This document shows, piece after piece, positions 44,517 to 47,551 of a stretch of 47,551 nucleotides of DNA. Each line of letters opens with the position of its first letter. Position 1 is the stretch's first letter. Location of the stretch: NCBI RefSeq assembly GCF_023241715.1, contig NZ_JALQCW010000091.1, forward strand, positions 1-47,551, in the 5' to 3' direction. Source of the DNA: Pseudomonas morbosilactucae. Lineage in GTDB: Bacteria > Pseudomonadota > Gammaproteobacteria > Pseudomonadales > Pseudomonadaceae. The translations under genes were made by a program, and so were the position numbers. The notes below the pieces were generated by a model. The model was not told the DNA's origin. It did not search any database and was given only the letters and a program-made list of their open reading frames with translations.

Positions 44517-45095
44517 TCAGTCTGCGACCCGGATGCTCAGGGTGTTAGCCATGCGGTTCCCCACCCCAGCACTCTGGTTCACCTGAATCACTCCCCGGCT
44601 GCCGGTGAAGGCCTGGTCGCTGGTAACGACCTGGCGGCTGCCTTGTTGAGCGTCAGTTGCTCCTGAGCTTGGTACCAGCGTCACGTTCTGTTGGGACAGG
44701 ACGCTGTCGTCGATGCTTTGCGGTTTGGCACTGATGCTGATCCGCATGGCATTGACCATTTGATTGTTGGCCCCGGAGGACTGGTTGACGCCCAGGACCC
44801 CATTGCCGTTGCTGAACGAGTTGCCGCCGATGGTGCTGCTGGCGTTGACCGAGCGGTCGGCGGGTGTGTCGAGTTTCTGCGTCACACGGGTCACGGCCTT
44901 GGCTTCGGTGCCGATGGCAATGGCGCGAACGTTGGCTTGCTGTTGCTGGTCGCCGGCTGCCTGGTTGAGGTTCAAGCCACCGGTGTAGCCGGCGCCGGAG
45001 TTGACGATGGTCGAGGTGTCGGTCACCGGGCCGGCGCTGTCGGCCATGGCCGAGGAGCAAGCGAGCAGGGCGAGCAGCAACAGGGAAAGTTTCAT
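44517..45095 (-). CDS. fapB: FapB, amyloid nucleator subunit
   Basis: A 192-residue exported protein, a FapC-like minor subunit thought to nucleate fibres. The signal peptide runs to about residue 19 (LLLALLACSSAMA). Three spaced repeats share a G-x-N-Q-x(2)-G-x(2)-N/Q pattern: LNLNQAAGDQQQQANVRAI, VLGVNQSSGANNQMVNAMRI and VIQVNQSAGVGNRMANTLSI. The last ends at the C-terminus. The ATG at 45095 was chosen; an in-frame start five codons earlier overlaps the fapA stop. It starts 1 base after fapA and ends 66 bases before fapC. Confidence 0.93.
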   Translation of the reverse strand: MKLSLLLLALLACSSAMADSAGPVTDTSTIVNSGAGYTGGLNLNQAAGDQQQQANVRAIAIGTEAKAVTRVTQKLDTPADRSVNASSTIGGNSFSNGNGVLGVNQSSGANNQMVNAMRISISAKPQSIDDSVLSQQNVTLVPSSGATDAQQGSRQVVTSDQAFTGSRGVIQVNQSAGVGNRMANTLSIRVAD

Positions 45096-45096
45096 C

Positions 45097-45540
45097 TCAC
45101 TGGCCCCCAATGTTATTCAGTGGCGCCAGGCCGGTGCTCAGCGAGCGATTGATCGAGCCGGAGATCGAGCCGCCCGAGCCACCGCCGTGACCGCTGGCCA
45201 TGCCGGGCAAGCCATTGGGATTGGTCACCACATTCAGGCCTGCACTGGAGCCGCCGGGAATCACTTGGTTGCGGATCAGCGCGCCGCTGCTCACCCCGGC
45301 AATGTCGCCGTCGCTCAGTTCATTGCCGGTGCTACCGGTGATCCGGCTGGAGGGGTTGGCGTTGACAGTGATCGGATTGGGGTCGGGTTGCAGCGCTGAG
45401 CGGCCGTAGGGGTGAGCTTGCACGGTACGGTTGAGGACAATCACACCGTTGCCTTCGGCCTGGGCCGTCAGGCTGTACATCGCGCTGACGGCACAGCCGA
45501 TCAGCAGGAGGCGGGTCAAACCTTGATTGATGTTCCCCAC
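45097..45540 (-). CDS. fapA: FapA, chaperone-like first gene of the fap operon
   Basis: A 147-residue exported protein that in known systems affects the FapB/FapC balance of the fibre, probably as a periplasmic chaperone. A signal sequence covers about residues 1-28 (LLLIGCAVSAMYSLTAQA). The mature part is Ser/Gly/Asn-rich with few charges, ending in SINRSLSTGLAPLNNIGGQ. The start is GTG at 45540: AAGGA lies 8 bases upstream and no ATG precedes the signal sequence. A sigma54-type promoter is predicted about 42 bases upstream of this codon. Confidence 0.9.
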   Translation of the reverse strand: MGNINQGLTRLLLIGCAVSAMYSLTAQAEGNGVIVLNRTVQAHPYGRSALQPDPNPITVNANPSSRITGSTGNELSDGDIAGVSSGALIRNQVIPGGSSAGLNVVTNPNGLPGMASGHGGGSGGSISGSINRSLSTGLAPLNNIGGQ

Positions 45541-45592
45541 GGCGTTGTTCCTTATTCTGTTCGTTGGCCCTAGCCAGCGATGAATAGGAGAG

Positions 45593-45608
45593 AGCAGAAG
45601 CCGTGCCG
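45593..45608 (-). promoter_or_regulatory. Sigma54 (-24/-12) promoter of fapABCDEF
   Basis: On the minus strand CGGCACG-GCTT-CTGCT matches the -24/-12 consensus TGGCACG-N4-TTGCT at nearly every conserved base, with GG and GC 10 bases apart. The start would fall near 45582, giving a leader of about 42 bases before the fapA GTG. A sigma54 activator gene lies at the other end of the operon. Confidence 0.65.
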
Positions 45609-45664
45609 CTTTTTGTTTTCATTTTGAATTCAACACGTTGCAGAAATAGATCGGAGGGCAGGGG

Positions 45665-45696
45665 GCGAACTGTTTCAAATCTGAGACGCGGTTCGC
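45665..45696. promoter_or_regulatory. Candidate enhancer dyad upstream of the fap promoter
   Basis: Outer arms GCGAAC (45665-45670) and GTTCGC (45691-45696) enclose inner arms GTTTCA and TGAGAC, which pair with one mismatch around AATC. Relative to the predicted start the dyad covers about -83 to -114, the usual place for an enhancer-binding activator. Confidence 0.5.
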
Positions 45697-45843
45697 GGGT
45701 GGCAACCGGGGGAAGGCGAGCGAATGCTTTAAGTCATGGGCTTGCGGCAAGCTGTATCAGCCGCGTAACAGATTGCCGGCCAGGGCCGATCACCCCGGTA
45801 GCTAGAGCGTTTTGAGCGTCAATGAGTGTTTCAGAAATGGACA

Positions 45844-45878
45844 GTTTTGCCCCGGAACCGGGTTAAAGCGGGGCAAAT
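45844..45878 (-). terminator. Probable terminator after the NadR-like kinase gene
   Basis: On the minus strand TTTGCCCCG pairs with CGGGGCAAA across a loop of about 14 bases and is followed by ACTG. The loop itself contains a CCGGTT/AACCCGG dyad. It follows the kinase stop by 7 bases. The T run is weak. Confidence 0.55.
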
Positions 45879-45884
45879 GGCCCA

Positions 45885-46409
45885 TCAGCGATCAAGCAGC
45901 GCTGTCACCTGGGCGAAGGCCAGTTGCCGACGTTGCGACCAATCGCCGGTGACCACCTGAAACGGCTGGTGGTGAGCTTCCAGCCACTGCCGGGTGGCGC
46001 TGAAGAATGCCTGGCGTTCGCTCAGGTCCGGCTGGCAACGCTGGCCATCGTCGCACCAGCCCACGCCTTCGGGCGCCAACAGCAGGTGCAGGTCGTAATG
46101 ACGGGCCAGCAACGCCTGTTCGATCCAGGCCGGGCAGGCGCCAAACAGGGTCTGGCTCCAGAGGATATTGCTCAGCAAGTGAGTGTCGAGGATCAGCAGT
46201 GGCGGCTGCTGCGCCCGGGCAGCGTCTTCCCAGGCCAGTTGCCCCTGGGCGATCTCGGGGATGTCCGCCAGGGTGGTGTCGCGGGGGTTCTGCTCGATGA
46301 AGTGACGCACGTATTCGCCGACCTGCACGCCACCAAAGTGCGCTTGCAACTCGCCGGCCAGCCAGCTTTTACCGCTGGACTCGGGGCCGGTCAGGACCAG
46401 GACCTTCAT
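45885..46409 (-). CDS. NadR-type nicotinamide riboside kinase
   Basis: A 174-residue P-loop kinase like the C-terminal domain of NadR. The Walker A motif GPESSGKS is at about residues 8-15. QVGEYVRHFIEQN, the Walker B-like LLILDTHLLSNILWSQ and LLLAPEGVGWCDDGQR match the ribosylnicotinamide kinase family. It would phosphorylate nicotinamide riboside to NMN and so trap it. The N-terminal adenylyltransferase and DNA-binding domains of full NadR are absent. Its ATG overlaps the pnuC stop by 4 bases, so uptake and phosphorylation are translationally coupled. Confidence 0.85.
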   Translation of the reverse strand: MKVLVLTGPESSGKSWLAGELQAHFGGVQVGEYVRHFIEQNPRDTTLADIPEIAQGQLAWEDAARAQQPPLLILDTHLLSNILWSQTLFGACPAWIEQALLARHYDLHLLLAPEGVGWCDDGQRCQPDLSERQAFFSATRQWLEAHHQPFQVVTGDWSQRRQLAFAQVTALLDR

Positions 46410-46969
46410 GCCCGCAACGCCGGGTCGGCGCGCCATTGGTGCCAGCCCTGGATCGCCAACAGGGTGAACAGGGCATACAGCGCGGCGGTCAGGTGCAGGT
46501 CTTTATAGATAAACAGGCCGACGTAGATCACATCCACGGCGATCCACAGCGGCCAGCATTGCACGCGTTTTTGCGCCATCCACCATTGGGCCACCAGGCT
46601 GAAGCCCGTGAGTGCCGCGTCCAGCCAGGGTTGCGCGGCGTCGGTCCAATGGGCCATGGCGGCGCCGAGCAACAGGCTGCCAAGGGCCCCCAGGCTGAGG
46701 CCCTTGAGGATTGCCGGCAGCGGCAAGTGGCTGACTGTGCGGCCCTGATGCTGGGCGCCGCCCCGGGTCCATTGCCACCAGCCATAGACTTGCAGGCCGG
46801 CGTAGATCACCTGCAGCAGCATGTCTGAATAGAGTTTGACCTCCAGGAAGACCCAGATGTAGAGCACCACCATCACCAGGCCGATGGGCCAGCACCAGGG
46901 GTTCTGCTTGACGGTCAACCACACGGCGATCACGCCGAGGGCGGCGGCGAACAGTTCAAGCCCGGACAT
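46406..46969 (-). CDS. pnuC: PnuC, nicotinamide riboside transporter
   Basis: A 187-residue inner-membrane protein with about seven hydrophobic helices. Family motifs are KQNPWCWPIGL near residues 21-31, QVYGWWQWTRGG near 60-71 and the late WPLWIAVDVIYVGLFIYKD segment. PnuC is a facilitator whose uptake is driven by phosphorylation inside the cell, which agrees with the overlapping kinase gene. The upstream 112 bases carry a GGAGA ribosome site but no riboswitch I can recognise. Confidence 0.92.
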   Translation of the reverse strand: MSGLELFAAALGVIAVWLTVKQNPWCWPIGLVMVVLYIWVFLEVKLYSDMLLQVIYAGLQVYGWWQWTRGGAQHQGRTVSHLPLPAILKGLSLGALGSLLLGAAMAHWTDAAQPWLDAALTGFSLVAQWWMAQKRVQCWPLWIAVDVIYVGLFIYKDLHLTAALYALFTLLAIQGWHQWRADPALRA

Positions 46970-47049
46970 GGAGAATCCTTGGGGAAGTGCAAAAGGGCGC
47001 CGATTGTACCCACAGTGGCGCGCCGCGCGTTAGTCCGCGGCGAGCCCTG

Positions 47050-47070
47050 GCCGGGGCTTGGAACCCCGGC
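47050..47070. terminator. Hairpin after the chemotaxis gene
   Basis: A 7-bp stem GCCGGGG/CCCCGGC with a 7-base loop lies 12 bases beyond the stop of the chemotaxis gene on the minus strand. There is no T run, so termination is probable but not certain. Confidence 0.45.
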
Positions 47071-47081
47071 TCGGCACGGGT

Positions 47082-47551
47082 TTAGACGCGGAACTGACGC
47101 AGCAGGCTGTTGAGCTGCTCGCTCAGTTGTTTCAGGTGGCGGCTGGCGACGCTGGACTGCTCGGCCGCCAGGGCCGTGCTGTGGGACAGACCGGCGGCCT
47201 GGGTGACGTTCTGGTTGATGTCTTCCACCACGTGAGCCTGTTGCAGAGTGGCGCTGGCGATGGAGGCGTTGAGGCCATTGAGGTTGCGCAGGGCCTGGCC
47301 GATGGCGTTCAGGCTTTCTCCGGCCAGGCCGGCCTGTTCGATGGTCAGTTGGGACGCGCGGCTGCTGTCGCCGATGACTTTTACTGCGGCTTCGGAGTGG
47401 GTTTGCAGGCGTTCGATCATCGACTGGATTTCCGCAGTCGATTGCTGGGTGCGCTGGGCCAGTAGCCGCACTTCATCGGCGACCACGGCAAAGCCTCGGC
47501 CTTGCTCGCCGGCTCGGGCGGCTTCAATCGCCGCGTTGAGGGCCAGCAGGT
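47082..47551 (-). CDS. Methyl-accepting chemotaxis protein, C-terminal part
   Basis: The 3' end of a chemoreceptor whose start lies beyond the right edge of the window. The visible 155 or so residues begin within the conserved signalling tip (LLALNAAIEAARAGEQ, then RGFAVVADEVRLLAQRTQ), which contacts CheA and CheW. They continue down the returning coiled coil (heptads with Gln, Ser and Ala, containing possible methylation sites) and end LNSLLRQFRV. The ligand-binding domain is not in view, so the stimulus cannot be given. Confidence 0.95.
   Translation of the reverse strand, partial: LLALNAAIEAARAGEQGRGFAVVADEVRLLAQRTQQSTAEIQSMIERLQTHSEAAVKVIGDSSRASQLTIEQAGLAGESLNAIGQALRNLNGLNASIASATLQQAHVVEDINQNVTQAAGLSHSTALAAEQSSVASRHLKQLSEQLNSLLRQFRV

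Larger units (their letters stand above)
45541..45884. other. fap promoter region and the gap before the NadR-like gene
   Basis: This 344-bp gap holds the sigma54 element (45593-45608), the long dyad (45665-45696) and, at its right end, a terminator hairpin of the pnuC pair. No ORF here looks real. The part from 45700 to 45840 shows no clear motif beyond a short GCTTGC/GCAAGC dyad near 45750. Confidence 0.5.

Noticed and set aside
46970..47081. Possible vitamin-sensing riboswitch upstream of pnuC
   Set aside because: The gap holds only a ribosome site and the 3' hairpin of the chemotaxis gene; no conserved aptamer pattern could be recognised.

Overview
The window looks like a chromosomal segment of a fluorescent-group Pseudomonas. 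The evidence is the GC-rich coding bias, the REP-type repeats at the left end, a complete phenylacetate (paa) catabolon with a PhaK-type porin, and a complete six-gene fap functional-amyloid operon. All calls are made by eye from protein motifs and gene order; no database search was run.

Region 1 (1-3.7 kb): a tandem pair of REP-type inverted repeats, an AT-rich promoter tract, a sigma54-dependent activator without a sensor domain (SfnR-like), and a TetR repressor followed by an MFS exporter. The TetR and MFS genes carry nearly identical 16-bp palindromes in their promoter regions.

Region 2 (3.7-20.7 kb): a hydrocarbon module. On the minus strand lie a Baeyer-Villiger monooxygenase, a short-chain dehydrogenase that is frameshifted as given here, and a PF10118-type ferritin-like 'metal-dependent hydrolase'. 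An alpha/beta hydrolase is divergent from them. On the plus strand come the alkane hydroxylase AlkB, two paralogous secreted four-cysteine PraB-like proteins and a FadL-type outer-membrane channel. A second run follows: FadE, high-molecular-weight FabG, MaoC hydratase, thiolase and FadD. Together these could take up an aliphatic chain, oxidise it terminally (AlkB) or subterminally (dehydrogenase, BVMO, esterase), activate it with CoA and degrade it through a beta-oxidation spiral whose hydratase and dehydrogenase families normally work on (R)-3-hydroxyacyl thioesters.

Region 3 (20.7-38.3 kb): phenylacetate degradation. paaFGHIJK runs leftward and ends in a strong terminator. paaABCDE, a DUF485 protein, a sodium:solute symporter, a PhaK-type porin and paaZ form the next leftward unit. 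paaY and paaX are divergent from paaF. GTGATAC-type motifs occur at the paaA, paaF and paaY promoters; at paaA one lies in the spacer of a good sigma70 promoter, as expected for PaaX repression.

Region 4 (38.3-45.9 kb): a small protein of unknown function, a VpsR/FleQ-like sigma54 activator, and the leftward fapABCDEF operon. Upstream of fapA is a -24/-12 (sigma54) element, and about 80-115 bp upstream of its predicted start is a long dyad that could bind the neighbouring activator. A hairpin between fapC and fapD may lower expression of the export genes relative to the fibre subunits.

Region 5 (45.9-47.55 kb): a PnuC vitamer transporter overlapping a NadR-type nicotinamide riboside kinase, and the 3' end of a methyl-accepting chemotaxis protein cut by the window edge.
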